DNA of 64,000 bases from Paenibacillus tyrphae (GCF_000722545.1 NZ_JNVM01000012.1:1-64000), one strand, 5' to 3'. Positions 25,983-34,263 are shown, counted from the stretch's first letter. Notes: generated by a model not told the origin, from the letters alone. Numbers and translations: made by a program.

Positions 25983-26345
25983 CTACAGCCAGATCCCGCT
26001 CTCAATCCGCGTCAAGCCATGACCGGAAGCGTACATATAAGCCAACGCCTCGTAGGTTACCGCTCCCACAAACACTTGAACGGACTTCAGCTCGAAGCGG
26101 TACGGCGGATTCATCCCGTTAAAGTTCGACGCCAATTCCGAGACGGTTTCAAAAGCGACGTCCCCCATCGCCAGCAGCTTGCCGCTAACCTTGTCTTCCC
26201 CGGAGGTTAATGCGGGAAAACCGAGTCCAGTATCGTACAGAACGCCTCTCACCCAGGCCTCGTCGCTTAGCAGCAAAGAATGTCTGGAAATAAACGGGTT
26301 GTCTTTGTGATTCAAGGAAACGACGCCATACACGAACAGATTCAA
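25983..26345 (-). CDS. Gamma-glutamylcyclotransferase-like (GGCT/AIG2 fold) protein
   Basis: 120 residues. The N-terminus MNLFVYGVVSLNHKDNPFI resembles the VYGTL...N loop of the GGCT-like superfamily, with later VRGVLYDTGLGFPALTSGED and a central Glu in DVAFETVSELASNF. Family members cyclise gamma-glutamyl amines or peptides. The glycine-rich loop is altered (VYGVVSLN), so activity is uncertain. It precedes the kdp promoter on the same strand but is separated by a gap of about 150 bases. Confidence 0.65.
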   Translation of the reverse strand: MNLFVYGVVSLNHKDNPFISRHSLLLSDEAWVRGVLYDTGLGFPALTSGEDKVSGKLLAMGDVAFETVSELASNFNGMNPPYRFELKSVQVFVGAVTYEALAYMYASGHGLTRIESGIWL

Positions 26346-27081
26346 TTCCGTAACCTCTTTTCTCTGGAATGCCGTTTGAGCTTAACTATAGGGGAAAACT
26401 GTTAGAAATGTATTAGGGGGTGGAAATTTCTTCCGGAATGGGCGGCTCCGCGGCAACAAAAAAAGCTCCGTCAGCGGATTTGTCCCTGACCGAGCCTTCT
26501 TTGGTCGTTTAAAAACACCGGTTACCCTTCCTTACCCCAAAGCAAATTCAATTTCTGTACATGATGCTGCGCATACTAAAACAATGAAAGCCCTGCCTCT
26601 CTTCCATCCTTGCGGCTCCGAAGACCGCGCCAGTGTGAATCAGTGTTACAACAATTCCTAATCATGGGAGTTCCTTGAATGAACGATTAAACATGTGCGG
26701 AAATAACGCTGCTTTCTCGAGGAAAATCTTCCGTATAGGGGTTGTATGAGGGTTTAAGTATATTCTCACGAATATCGAATAAATTTACCATAGCTTGTCC
26801 TCGATGTCAACCCGGACAACCGTCTAAATTTAAAATTCAACCAAGTTTTCGTCATTTTCGCACGAAAATGAACAAATTCGCAGCAAATCGGGGGATTTTC
26901 GTTAATACCTCGCGATTCGGAGTCCGCACACCCCGTGTATACTCCGGAGTACCCCGCTCGCCGTTTGAGCGCTGGTATGCGTTCCGGGTATAATGGATTA
27001 TAAGCAATCTTTATTTTTGTCTATTATTTGAATGTTTAAGGGAGGTGTACCTATCCACCTCACGCAGGGGATAGGGAATGA
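26346..27081. other. Long intergenic region with an unassigned terminator and palindromes
   Basis: No convincing gene. On the minus strand a hairpin GGCTCGGTCA...TGACGGAGC followed by eight T residues (about 26454-26495) would end a leftward RNA starting somewhere in 26500-26900; no coding sequence or known riboswitch was recognised there. A 20-bp palindrome with arms TCATTTTCG/CGAAAATGA lies at 26852-26871, and TACTCCGGAGTA at 26940-26951, before the CNNM-family promoter. Confidence 0.6.
26965..26994 (+). promoter_or_regulatory. Promoter of the CNNM/CorC gene
   Basis: -35 TTGAGC (26965-26970), 18-base spacer, -10 TATAAT (26989-26994). About 80 bases of leader follow, containing GAGGTG...CCACCTC pairing near 27043-27060. 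Confidence 0.6.
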
Positions 27082-28413
27082 TTGAGTAGTGACCCGTTAC
27101 CTTTATTGTTTAACGTGGTTCTCATTATCGTCTTGGTGCTGCTGAACGGCTTTTTCGTCGCCGCGGAGTTCGCCATGGTCAAAGTAAGAAACAGCCGCAT
27201 TGATACGCTCGCCCAAAGCGGCAATGTAAGCGCGCGGTTCGCGCAAAAAATTACGGGCAACCTGAACGCTTATTTATCCGCCTGCCAGCTCGGCATTACG
27301 CTTGCGTCGCTTGGACTCGGCTGGGTCGGTGAACCGGCTATCGCCGCTTTTCTCAAACCGATCCTTACAGATTGGTTCGGCTTAAGCCCCGTCGTTATTC
27401 ATACGATCTCCTTCTTTGTAGCTTTCTCGCTCATTACCGCGCTGCATATTACGCTCGGGGAGCAGTTCCCGAAGACGTACGCGATCCGCCAGTCGGAGAA
27501 CGTGACGCTTTGGTCCGCGCTGCCGGTTATCATTTTCTACAAGCTGATGTACCCTTTCATCTGGATGCTGAACGGCGCGTCGAACTGGATGCTGAAGCGC
27601 GCAGGTATTGAGCCGGCCACAGAGCACGAATCGGCCCATACGGAAGAGGAAATCCGTGTCTTAGTGAAAGAAAGCCATAAAAGCGGCTTCATCGACAATA
27701 CGGAGCTTACGCTTTTTGATAATATATTCGAATTTACCGAAACGAACGCGCGCGAAATTATGATCCCGCGGACGGAAATGGCTTGCTTGTACGCCAATCT
27801 GCCGTTCGAGGACAACATGGAAATCGCGCATCGCGAAATGCGCACCCGTTATCCGGTATGCGATCCGGATAAAGACAATATTATCGGCTTCGTGCATATC
27901 AAGGACTTGATGAAGTCGCACGGCGCGCTGACCGAGCTTCGCTCCATCGTGCGTCCGATCGCCAAAGTGCCGGATTCGATGCCGATCAGCAGGCTGCTCA
28001 AGCTGATGCAGTGGAAAAAAGTGCAGATTGCCCTGCTCATCGACGAATACGGCGGAACTTCGGGTATGGTGACGCTTGAGGATATTCTGGAAGAAATCGT
28101 CGGCGAAATCCAAGACGAGTTCGACCCGGATGAGCGGGCTCGGGTGGAGAAGAAAGACGAGTTCAACTACTCCATCGACGGTCTGATGCTAATCGACGAA
28201 GTAAACGATCAGTTCGGTCTGGAAATCGAGTCCGAGAACTACGATACGATCGGCGGATGGGTGTACTCACAGGTGGAGCTTCCGCCCAAGCATGGACAGA
28301 GCGTCGTCTATCAGGACGAATTCGAGTTCGTTATCGAGGAAACGGACGACCTGCGAATCGCAAGGCTCGCCGTCCGCAAGCTGCAGGAGGATTCGCAAAC
28401 GCAGTCGGCATAA
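27082..28413 (+). CDS. CNNM/CorC (HlyC/CorC) family transporter with CBS domains
   Basis: 443 residues. The start is a TTG at 27082; the ATG four bases before it is out of frame and ends after three codons, and no in-frame ATG occurs until residue 32. N-terminal DUF21 membrane domain (NVVLIIVLVLLNGFFVAAEFAM... through about residue 190), a CBS pair (about 205-340, with MIPRTEMACLYANLPFEDN and VHIKDLMK), and a C-terminal CorC/HlyC domain. Relatives act in Mg2+ or other divalent-cation export and homeostasis. It is followed by a terminator shared with the convergent HD-GYP gene. Confidence 0.93.
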   Translation: MSSDPLPLLFNVVLIIVLVLLNGFFVAAEFAMVKVRNSRIDTLAQSGNVSARFAQKITGNLNAYLSACQLGITLASLGLGWVGEPAIAAFLKPILTDWFGLSPVVIHTISFFVAFSLITALHITLGEQFPKTYAIRQSENVTLWSALPVIIFYKLMYPFIWMLNGASNWMLKRAGIEPATEHESAHTEEEIRVLVKESHKSGFIDNTELTLFDNIFEFTETNAREIMIPRTEMACLYANLPFEDNMEIAHREMRTRYPVCDPDKDNIIGFVHIKDLMKSHGALTELRSIVRPIAKVPDSMPISRLLKLMQWKKVQIALLIDEYGGTSGMVTLEDILEEIVGEIQDEFDPDERARVEKKDEFNYSIDGLMLIDEVNDQFGLEIESENYDTIGGWVYSQVELPPKHGQSVVYQDEFEFVIEETDDLRIARLAVRKLQEDSQTQSA

Positions 28414-28440
28414 GGCATAATAGATCGATCATAGAATACA

Positions 28441-28477
28441 AAAGAGAGGCCCATTCGATTCGTGGACCTCTCTTTTT
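28441..28477. terminator. Bidirectional terminator
   Basis: AAAGAGAGGCC pairs with GGACCTCTCTTT, T-run on each strand, between convergent CNNM and HD-GYP genes. Confidence 0.85.
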
Positions 28478-28481
28478 ATGT

Positions 28482-29090
28482 TCAGGATTGGACGGTAGAA
28501 TTGATGCCTTCGCGTCTCGCGTAAGAATGGTGAAGCATCTCGCCCGGCATTTGCAGAAACACTTCCACGTACTGTCTATCGAACTGCGTGCCGCTGTGTC
28601 GGCGCAGTTCTTCCTTTGCTTCCTCCAGCGACATCCCCGATCGGTAGGGCCGATCGGACAGCATGCTGTCAAAGGAATCAATGATGGTGCAGATCCGTGC
28701 GAACGCCGGAATGTCCACCCCGCTTAAGCCGTACGGATAGCCCGTTCCGTTCCATCGCTCGTGGTGAAATTCGACGATGTCGATGATCACCTGCTCCTCC
28801 GGCGCATGGATTTTCAGTATATCCGCACCCAACACCGGATGCTGCTTCATCATCCTCCATTCTCTTTCCGTGAGCGACGTATCCTTTTTTAGAATCAAGT
28901 CGGGCATGTAGATTTTCCCGATGTCATGCAAGCAGCATCCGATCACCAATTGCCGGGTGTGCGCAAGATTCAGGCTCATCATCAACGCCATGCTCTTCGC
29001 GAGCTTCCCCACCCGCAGACTATGCTCATAGGTATCGACGTCCTTTTCCATTAACCGAACCAACTCTTGAGTGACTAAACGATCCCGCAT
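28482..29090 (-). CDS. HD-GYP domain protein, putative c-di-GMP phosphodiesterase
   Basis: 202 residues, essentially a stand-alone HD-GYP domain. The HD motif is in CCLHDIGKIYMPD, and the GYP signature in HHERWNGTGYPYGLSG; other conserved histidines are in TYEHSLRVG, MMKQHPVLGADIL and EFHHE. Such enzymes hydrolyse cyclic di-GMP. No sensor or membrane segment is attached. GGAGGGGAACGC precedes the ATG. The gene begins only 84 bases from the left inverted repeat of the recombinase segment and is transcribed away from it. Confidence 0.92.
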   Translation of the reverse strand: MRDRLVTQELVRLMEKDVDTYEHSLRVGKLAKSMALMMSLNLAHTRQLVIGCCLHDIGKIYMPDLILKKDTSLTEREWRMMKQHPVLGADILKIHAPEEQVIIDIVEFHHERWNGTGYPYGLSGVDIPAFARICTIIDSFDSMLSDRPYRSGMSLEEAKEELRRHSGTQFDRQYVEVFLQMPGEMLHHSYARREGINSTVQS

Positions 29091-29174
29091 GCGTTCCCCT
29101 CCTCAGCCCATGTGTCACGCCCTGCCGAAATCCTTCAAGCCCCTCCTTTCCGTAGTCAGGCGTGATACAATAGA

Positions 29175-29198
29175 GTTCGTACAATTTGTGTTGTTCGA
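29175..29198. repeat. Left recombination site (24-bp inverted repeat, IR-L)
   Basis: A 24-bp sequence that is the exact reverse complement of 30272-30295. Within it, arms TTCGTACAA and TTGTTCGAA form an imperfect dyad around a 6-base centre TTTGTG, the layout of a tyrosine-recombinase core site of the dif type. A -10-like TACAAT lies immediately outside (29166-29171). Confidence 0.85.
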
Positions 29199-29215
29199 AA
29201 AAGAAAGGAGACCTT

Positions 29216-30163
29216 ATGCAAACTCTACTCGCTCAAATCCATCTTCCCGAACAATTGAAACCAACCGAAAAATACACGGACGAACAAATCGTCAACATGT
29301 TTCTGACGACTTGCTCCCGATCCCCGTATACGATGAGAAATTACCGCAACGCGATCGCCAAATTCCGCCGTTTTATCGGCGATAAATCATTACAGGACGT
29401 GACCTGGCGGGAAATCGAGGTCTATAAAATCGGCCTGCTGGAAGGGCTGTTGAGCCGCGCGAACAAGCCTCAAGCTCCGGCGACGGTGGCCATACATATC
29501 GCGCCTCTGCGCTCGCTTTACAAGTGGGGCAGCGACCCGAACATCGGCATGTTCAAGCATAACCCGACTACCTGCATCCGCATCCCGAAAATCCCCGTGA
29601 ACAGCAAAAATCATTATTTGACGAAGGCCGAAGTGCTTCGTTTGTTCGAGCAATTAAAGCAGCAAGGGCTGCGCGATTACGTCATCGGAGTCACGCTGGT
29701 GCTGCTCGGCATCCGGGTATCGGAGCTGGTATCGATTCAATGGAATCATTTTCACACGGACCCCGAAGGCGCTTCGATGTGGCTTACGATTCGTGGCAAA
29801 GGCGATAAAGAACGCGAAGTCAAGGTGCCGCATATGCTGTGGACGCTGCTTCAGGCTTATGATGCAACAAAGCCGGAGCCGTCCGGGCCGAAGGACAAGC
29901 TGTTCCCTTTGTCCGTCCGCATTGTAGAGAAAATTATCAAGAAAGCCCGCGAGCAATGCGGTATGGAGAAGAAGGCGACCCCTCACTGGCTCCGCCATAC
30001 GAACGCGACGCTTGCCCTCCTGCGCGGCGCTTCCTTGCAGCAGGTGCAGGAATCGCTCGGACATACGCACATCAACACCACGCAGCGCTATCTCCACACC
30101 GTCCAGCAAATTAAAAAAGCGGCCCCCGACTACGTCGAAGACTGCTTCAAAGATAGTTTATAG
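29216..30163 (+). CDS. Tyrosine recombinase flanked by inverted repeats
   Basis: 315 residues from ATG 29216 (AAAGGAG upstream); the longer frame from 29186 would begin inside the repeat. It has an N-terminal SAM-like DNA-binding domain (about 20-110) and a C-terminal catalytic domain with all active-site residues: Arg167 (LGIRVSEL), Lys195 (RGKGDKER), His257 and Arg260 (TPHWLRHT), His283 (LGHTHI) and nucleophile Tyr292 (QRYLHT). Length fits XerC/D-like proteins. The gene is the only one between two perfect 24-bp inverted repeats; 17 bases separate its start from the left repeat. Confidence 0.95.
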   Translation: MQTLLAQIHLPEQLKPTEKYTDEQIVNMFLTTCSRSPYTMRNYRNAIAKFRRFIGDKSLQDVTWREIEVYKIGLLEGLLSRANKPQAPATVAIHIAPLRSLYKWGSDPNIGMFKHNPTTCIRIPKIPVNSKNHYLTKAEVLRLFEQLKQQGLRDYVIGVTLVLLGIRVSELVSIQWNHFHTDPEGASMWLTIRGKGDKEREVKVPHMLWTLLQAYDATKPEPSGPKDKLFPLSVRIVEKIIKKAREQCGMEKKATPHWLRHTNATLALLRGASLQQVQESLGHTHINTTQRYLHTVQQIKKAAPDYVEDCFKDSL

Positions 30164-30194
30164 TCATTTCATCCTAGGCTTTTCCATTATTCTC

Positions 30195-30223
30195 TTGTTT
30201 CGTTGGTTAATATTTACTATAAT
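30195..30223 (+). promoter_or_regulatory. Outward-facing promoter at right end of the recombinase segment
   Basis: -35 TTGTTT (30195-30200), 17-base spacer, -10 TATAAT (30218-30223), inside the segment and pointing across the right repeat toward the flavoprotein gene. Inversion of the segment would aim it at the HD-GYP gene. Confidence 0.55.
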
Positions 30224-30271
30224 ACAAAAAAGAAATATTTGTAGAAATAGTATGAATTTCATAAATAAATG

Positions 30272-30295
30272 TCGAACAACACAAATTGTACGAAC
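30272..30295. repeat. Right recombination site (24-bp inverted repeat, IR-R)
   Basis: Exact reverse complement of 29175-29198. Arms TTCGAACAA and TTGTACGAA around centre CACAAA. The match stops at both ends of the 24 bases, so it is a discrete site and not part of a longer repeat. Confidence 0.85.
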
Positions 30296-30360
30296 CCCAT
30301 TGTAACGTATTGCCTGTGAAAAAGCACTCCATATTCTACCGTCCGTCGTTGCCCACGAAC

Positions 30361-30390
30361 GGCCGCAACCGCTTGCGGCCCGCTCTTTGT
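30361..30390 (+). terminator. Hairpin between the right repeat and the flavoprotein gene
   Basis: GGCCGCAA-CCGC-TTGCGGCC, eight perfect pairs, followed by the weakly T-rich CGCTCTTTGTTC. It may terminate transcription leaving the recombinase segment; the T-tract is poor. Confidence 0.4.
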
Positions 30391-30423
30391 TCATTCGTGC
30401 GTCAGCCGTCTTCCGCAGCCATT

Positions 30424-30451
30424 TTGGGATCGTTTCGTTTTGGGCTATAAT
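30424..30451 (+). promoter_or_regulatory. Promoter of the flavoprotein gene
   Basis: -35 TTGGGA (30424-30429), 16-base spacer, -10 TATAAT (30446-30451), about 45 bases before the start codon. Confidence 0.5.
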
Positions 30452-30496
30452 ACTAGCAAAGACGCTTCATGAGCAGGAACAGAATGGAGAATTGAT

Positions 30497-31774
30497 ATGA
30501 AGTACGATGTTATCGTCATCGGCGGCGGACCTTCCGGCTTGATGGCCTGTATTGCAGCCAGCAAGCCGGGCGCCCGCGTCGTGCTGGTCGATAAAGGGGA
30601 CAAGCTCGGACGCAAGCTCGGCATCTCCGGCGGAGGCCGGTGCAATGTCACGAACGCGAAGGAAATCGACGAGATTATTAAGCATATTCCGGGCAATGGA
30701 CGGTTTTTGCACAGTGCGTTCGCCCATTTCGGCAATCGCGAAATCATCGCCTTTTTTGAAAATCTCGGCATCCGGCTGAAGGAAGAGGACAACGGGCGAA
30801 TGTTTCCCGTGACGGACAAAGCCAAAACCGTCGTAGACGCGCTCGTCGGCCAAGTCCGCAAGCAAGGCGTGGACATTCGGGCGAACCGCGCGGTGGAGCG
30901 CGTGCTTTATCAAGACGGTCGCGTCGCAGGCATTCGCCTTCAGACGGGCGAGACGATCGCCGGCAAATGCGTCGTTATCGCCAGCGGAGGCAAGTCGGTG
31001 CCGCATACCGGCTCGACCGGCGACGGCTATGCTTGGGCCGAGGACGCGGGGCACACGATCACGCCGCTGTTTCCAACGGAAGTGCCGCTGACCTCCGGCG
31101 AGCCCTTTATCAAGAGCCGCGAGCTCCAGGGCTTGTCGCTGCGGAACGTGGAGCTTACGGTCTGGAACGCCAAGGGGAAGAAAATCATTTCCCATCAAGG
31201 AGACATGCTGTTTACCCATTTCGGCTTATCCGGTCCGATCGCGCTGCGGTGCAGTCAATTCGTCGTGAAGGAGCGGCAAAAAACGGCGGAGAAGCAGGTG
31301 CTGACCACCATTGATTTGTATCCGGACAAAAGCGTGCAAGAGATCTATGACGAGACGATGGCTTTGGTTAAAAGCGAGCCGAAAAAAGCGGTCAAAAACG
31401 TGCTGAAGGGGTACATCTCCGAACGCCTCGTCCCGCTTCTACTCCAGCAAGCCGGACTGGACGAGCAGACGACGTACGATAATATCCCGAAACAGCCATG
31501 GATGGAATTAAGCAAAGGGATCAAGGCGTTTCCCGTGCAGGTGAACGGGACGCTGTCGATTGAGGAAGCTTTTGTCACCGGTGGCGGGGTGAATTTGAAG
31601 GAGCTCGATCCGCGGACGATGGGGTCGAAGCTTATGGAAGGGCTGTTCTTTTGCGGCGAGATTCTCGACATCCACGGATATACCGGAGGCTACAACATCA
31701 CGGCGGCCTTCGCCACAGGCTATACGGCAGGGACGTTCGCCGCACAGGCCGCACAAGACGCGATTGAAGCGTAG
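30497..31774 (+). CDS. FAD-dependent oxidoreductase, HI0933/YhiN (BaiN-like) family
   Basis: 425 residues. An N-terminal FAD-binding Rossmann motif [19 protein letters not shown] and the family's [16 protein letters not shown] region are present. The C-terminal [26 protein letters not shown] (two overlapping motifs) closes the FAD site. Family members bind flavin; a clostridial relative (BaiN) reduces bile-acid intermediates, but the reaction in soil bacteria is unknown. The gene has its own promoter and ends at a bidirectional terminator. It lies downstream of the invertible segment. Confidence 0.92.
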   Translation: MKYDVIVIGGGPSGLMACIAASKPGARVVLVDKGDKLGRKLGISGGGRCNVTNAKEIDEIIKHIPGNGRFLHSAFAHFGNREIIAFFENLGIRLKEEDNGRMFPVTDKAKTVVDALVGQVRKQGVDIRANRAVERVLYQDGRVAGIRLQTGETIAGKCVVIASGGKSVPHTGSTGDGYAWAEDAGHTITPLFPTEVPLTSGEPFIKSRELQGLSLRNVELTVWNAKGKKIISHQGDMLFTHFGLSGPIALRCSQFVVKERQKTAEKQVLTTIDLYPDKSVQEIYDETMALVKSEPKKAVKNVLKGYISERLVPLLLQQAGLDEQTTYDNIPKQPWMELSKGIKAFPVQVNGTLSIEEAFVTGGGVNLKELDPRTMGSKLMEGLFFCGEILDIHGYTGGYNITAAFATGYTAGTFAAQAAQDAIEA

Positions 31775-31803
31775 AAGCCCGGTCTCTTTTCCCGAAACAC
31801 AAA

Positions 31804-31835
31804 GAAAGAGGGTGGCCCGGAGGCCATCCTCTTTC
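31804..31835. terminator. Bidirectional terminator
   Basis: GAAAGAGGGTGGCC pairs with GGCCATCCTCTTTC, between convergent genes. Confidence 0.85.
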
Positions 31836-31863
31836 GGTCTATGATGAGACACTTGTCGACGGG

Positions 31864-31965
31864 TTACAAATCGGTCAGTGCCTGAACCACCAAGTAAGGC
31901 ACCATCCCTATGGCGATAAGACCGAACAGAAATCCTTTTGCGATGGACTTTAAAGCATGTTTCAT
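31864..31965 (-). CDS. 33-residue membrane protein
   Basis: Start ATG 31965 with AGGGAGGAA eight bases upstream, a very strong site. Product MKHALKSIAKGFLFGLIAIG then MVPYLVVQALTDL: a short basic N-terminus and one membrane span. Free-standing between two terminators, so it is probably transcribed alone. Function unknown. Confidence 0.65.
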   Translation of the reverse strand: MKHALKSIAKGFLFGLIAIGMVPYLVVQALTDL

Positions 31966-32079
31966 GATGCTTTCCTCCCTACTCTCTTTTATCTGTGTCT
32001 AATCTGTGACTTACTTTCATTGTAATTTTCATTTGTTACGAATTTATGACGTTAACCTGAAATGAAGGTAAAATCAAAC

Positions 32080-32119
32080 AAAAAACGGGGGTTCCTTCGT
32101 TAAAAAGGAACTCCCGTTT
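32080..32119. terminator. Terminator of the CDF transporter gene
   Basis: AAACGGGGGTTCCTT pairs with AAGGAACTCCCGTTT; strong stem directly after the CDF stop. Confidence 0.85.
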
Positions 32120-32992
32120 CTATTCGATGTAAGGCTCGATATGAACGTGCACGTTTCCAATCCGGTGCTCCTGCAGCATCCGCTTCTCGATCTCGTCGCT
32201 GATTTCGTGGCTCTCGCCGACGGACAGCTCAGCGCTGACCTCCACGATGACATCCAGCAGCACGCTGCTGCCGTGCACCCGGGCCCGAATGTCCTTGATC
32301 CGCTCCACGCCGGGCGTTTCATACACTGTCTGCCGGAACACCTTCAGCTTCTTATCGTCGTCGAATCCGTCGGTTAGCGCATGGGCGGCATCGATGAATA
32401 CGTCCCAGGCCGTCTTGCATATGACCAAACCAACGGCGAGCGCCGCGGCTGCATCCAGTATCGGATAGCCGAAGCTTGACCCAATAATGCCTACAGCCGC
32501 CCCGATGCTGACGAGCGCATCCGACCGGTTATCGTAGGCCGCCGCTTTCAACGACTGGCTGTTTAACCGTTTCGCCAAACGGCTGTTATACCTATATATC
32601 CCCCACATGACGACCGCGCACCCGAGCGCAATCCATGCGGCCAGCAAATCCGGGGCCTGACGGTCCGTCACGAAAAAGCTCTTGCACGCCTCCAGCACGA
32701 CTTGAATCCCGGCGGCAGCCATAATGAACGACGCGACGAGCGAGGCGATCGTCTCAGCCCGTCTGTGCCCGTAAGGGTGATCCCGATCCGGCGGCTTGCG
32801 CGAGATGCGCAGTCCGATCAGCACGGCGAGCGATACGATAATATCGGTCGAGTTATTGATTCCGTCGGCGGTAAGCGCCTCGGAGCCGGTCGTATACCCC
32901 ATGCTGATCTTAAAAGCGGAGAGCAGGATATACGTGACGATGCTGACCCACGCGCCCTTTTCGCCTTCTTTTAACGGATCTTGCGTTTCCAC
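32120..32992 (-). CDS. Cation diffusion facilitator (CDF) family transporter
   Basis: 290 residues. Six membrane segments and a cytoplasmic C-terminal domain. Metal-site motifs of the family: EALTADGINNSTDII in TM2 and YDNRSDALVSIGA in TM5 (DxxxD spacing), with HPYGHRRAETIASL between. The Asn/Asp pattern (GINNSTD and DNRSD) is closer to the Mn2+ or Fe2+/Mn2+ branch than to the HxxxD Zn2+ branch, an inference from motif only. C-terminal HVHIEPYIE closes the usual domain. It exports divalent metal in exchange for protons. Confidence 0.92.
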   Translation of the reverse strand: METQDPLKEGEKGAWVSIVTYILLSAFKISMGYTTGSEALTADGINNSTDIIVSLAVLIGLRISRKPPDRDHPYGHRRAETIASLVASFIMAAAGIQVVLEACKSFFVTDRQAPDLLAAWIALGCAVVMWGIYRYNSRLAKRLNSQSLKAAAYDNRSDALVSIGAAVGIIGSSFGYPILDAAAALAVGLVICKTAWDVFIDAAHALTDGFDDDKKLKVFRQTVYETPGVERIKDIRARVHGSSVLLDVIVEVSAELSVGESHEISDEIEKRMLQEHRIGNVHVHIEPYIE

Positions 32993-33173
32993 GGCGGTTC
33001 CCCTCCATTACTCTTGCCAAGATCACCTTGATTTAAGTCAGGCTCATCATATCAGACGAAAACCGAGTGGGTCTAGAGAAACAGTGTTTTACCCGCCAAT
33101 AAAAATAGGTCCCGTGCAACTTTGTTTTACCGGTCAAAGGATGTGAGAAATAGCCAACAAATAGGGACTTGGT

Positions 33174-33218
33174 CAAAAAAAAGAAACAGCGGCCCGCGTC
33201 TCGCCGGTAACCGCTGTC
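33174..33218 (-). terminator. Terminator of the 141-aa hypothetical gene
   Basis: Minus strand ACAGCGG...CCGCTGT followed by TTCTTTTTTTT. Confidence 0.75.
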
Positions 33219-33248
33219 TGGACGCGGCGTCGGACCGCCGCTTGCCGC

Positions 33249-33674
33249 TTAGAAACGCAAGCCGGCATCGAAGCCGTTATAGTCGTCGCCCGATGGATCG
33301 AATGGTACGTCTTCGTCATTATATGCACCGCTGGAACGGTTGACATAATCTGAAGCGGACACGGCCGGCTCGCTTTCGGTCCAATCCTCGTTCACGAAAT
33401 GCGCCGGAATCGGGATCAGGCTGTTTGGGTCATAGGCCATGGCGAAAGCGGCGGTTTCGCTCAGCGAGCCTTCCGCTTCGATCAAGCGTCCCCCATAGGC
33501 TTGGACGATTTCTAGCGCGGACGTCAGATCGTGCCGGTCTACGATAACATGGAGAGTCGGCTGCTTCAGGTTCGTATGCGGACTCACGCGGTACCCAAGC
33601 TCCTCCAGCATATCCTGGGCCAAGGCGGCCGCATTCTGGGAATCGAATTGAAACAAAATCGGTGTGCTGCTCAT
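33249..33674 (-). CDS. Conserved-looking hypothetical protein (141 aa)
   Basis: Start ATG 33674 with GGAGGAA just upstream; the frame from 33818 has no site. The N-terminal half (STPILFQFDSQNAAALAQDMLEELG, then HVIVDRHDLTSALEIVQAYGG) has the alternating strand-helix pattern of a small ferredoxin-like fold, as in proteins that sense or bind metals or peptides. The C-terminal half is acidic and probably disordered (NEDWTESEPAVSASDYVNRS). No named family recognised. Confidence 0.8.
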   Translation of the reverse strand: MSSTPILFQFDSQNAAALAQDMLEELGYRVSPHTNLKQPTLHVIVDRHDLTSALEIVQAYGGRLIEAEGSLSETAAFAMAYDPNSLIPIPAHFVNEDWTESEPAVSASDYVNRSSGAYNDEDVPFDPSGDDYNGFDAGLRF

Positions 33675-33844
33675 AAGGTTCCTCCGCTTGTCGGTATTTA
33701 GGTTCACGTTTGACTCTAGTTTGCCCCAAGGAAGGATGCTTATTCCAAGCGCGGCACATACTGCCTCGCCTGCAGGCATAGGATGATAGCGAACCGCTGC
33801 CTTATCCGGCTTCGCCAAATTTTGATCCGAAAGAGGTGTACGCT

Positions 33845-34180
33845 ATGGACAACGGACCGCACGAAAGCCCCGAGCCGGAGGACATTCGTTCAAGCCAATG
33901 GATTGCCGCCGCGGCGTATTTGTTATTTTTCCTACCGCTGCTTGCCGCTCCGAAGTCGAGATATGCCATGTTCCACGCCAATCAAGGGCTGGTGCTCCTT
34001 TTGACCTCGATCGCCGCCAATCTGGTGCTCGGCCTGCTGCCGCTGATCGGGCTGCTGCTCGTGCCGCTGGCTAATCTCGGCCTGCTCGTCCTATTTATCA
34101 TGGGCATTCTGAACACTGTGAACGGGTGGATGAAGCCGCTGCCGATCATCGGCGGCCTGATCTTGATCAAGACCCCTTAG
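33845..34180 (+). CDS. DUF4870/Tic20-like small membrane protein
   Basis: 111 residues from ATG 33845 (GAGGTG upstream). Polar N-terminus, then three or four hydrophobic segments: WIAAAAYLLFFLPLLAAP, LVLLLTSIAANLVLGLLPLI and NLGLLVLFIMGILNTV. The RYAMFHANQGLVLLL segment between spans 1 and 2 is characteristic of DUF4870 proteins (F-H-x-x-Q-x-L). Function of the family is not established. A terminator shared with the convergent Nudix gene follows. Confidence 0.8.
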   Translation: MDNGPHESPEPEDIRSSQWIAAAAYLLFFLPLLAAPKSRYAMFHANQGLVLLLTSIAANLVLGLLPLIGLLLVPLANLGLLVLFIMGILNTVNGWMKPLPIIGGLILIKTP

Positions 34181-34211
34181 ACGGTGGTTGCAGCAGCCAC
34201 AAGGGCACGCC

Positions 34212-34263
34212 AAAAAGACGTTCCGTATATCCTACTCTTGAAGTAAGGAAGCGGGACGTCTTT
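34212..34263. terminator. Bidirectional terminator
   Basis: AAAGACGTTCC pairs with GGGACGTCTTT around an inner loop; between convergent DUF4870 and Nudix genes. Confidence 0.75.

Noticed and set aside
26742..26993. 83-residue plus frame in the intergenic region
   Set aside because: No ribosome site, and it runs over the palindromes and into the -10 of the CNNM promoter.
29175..30295. Insertion sequence or integrated plasmid
   Set aside because: The repeats show no flanking target duplication, and the enzyme is a tyrosine recombinase without cargo; an inversion segment fits better.
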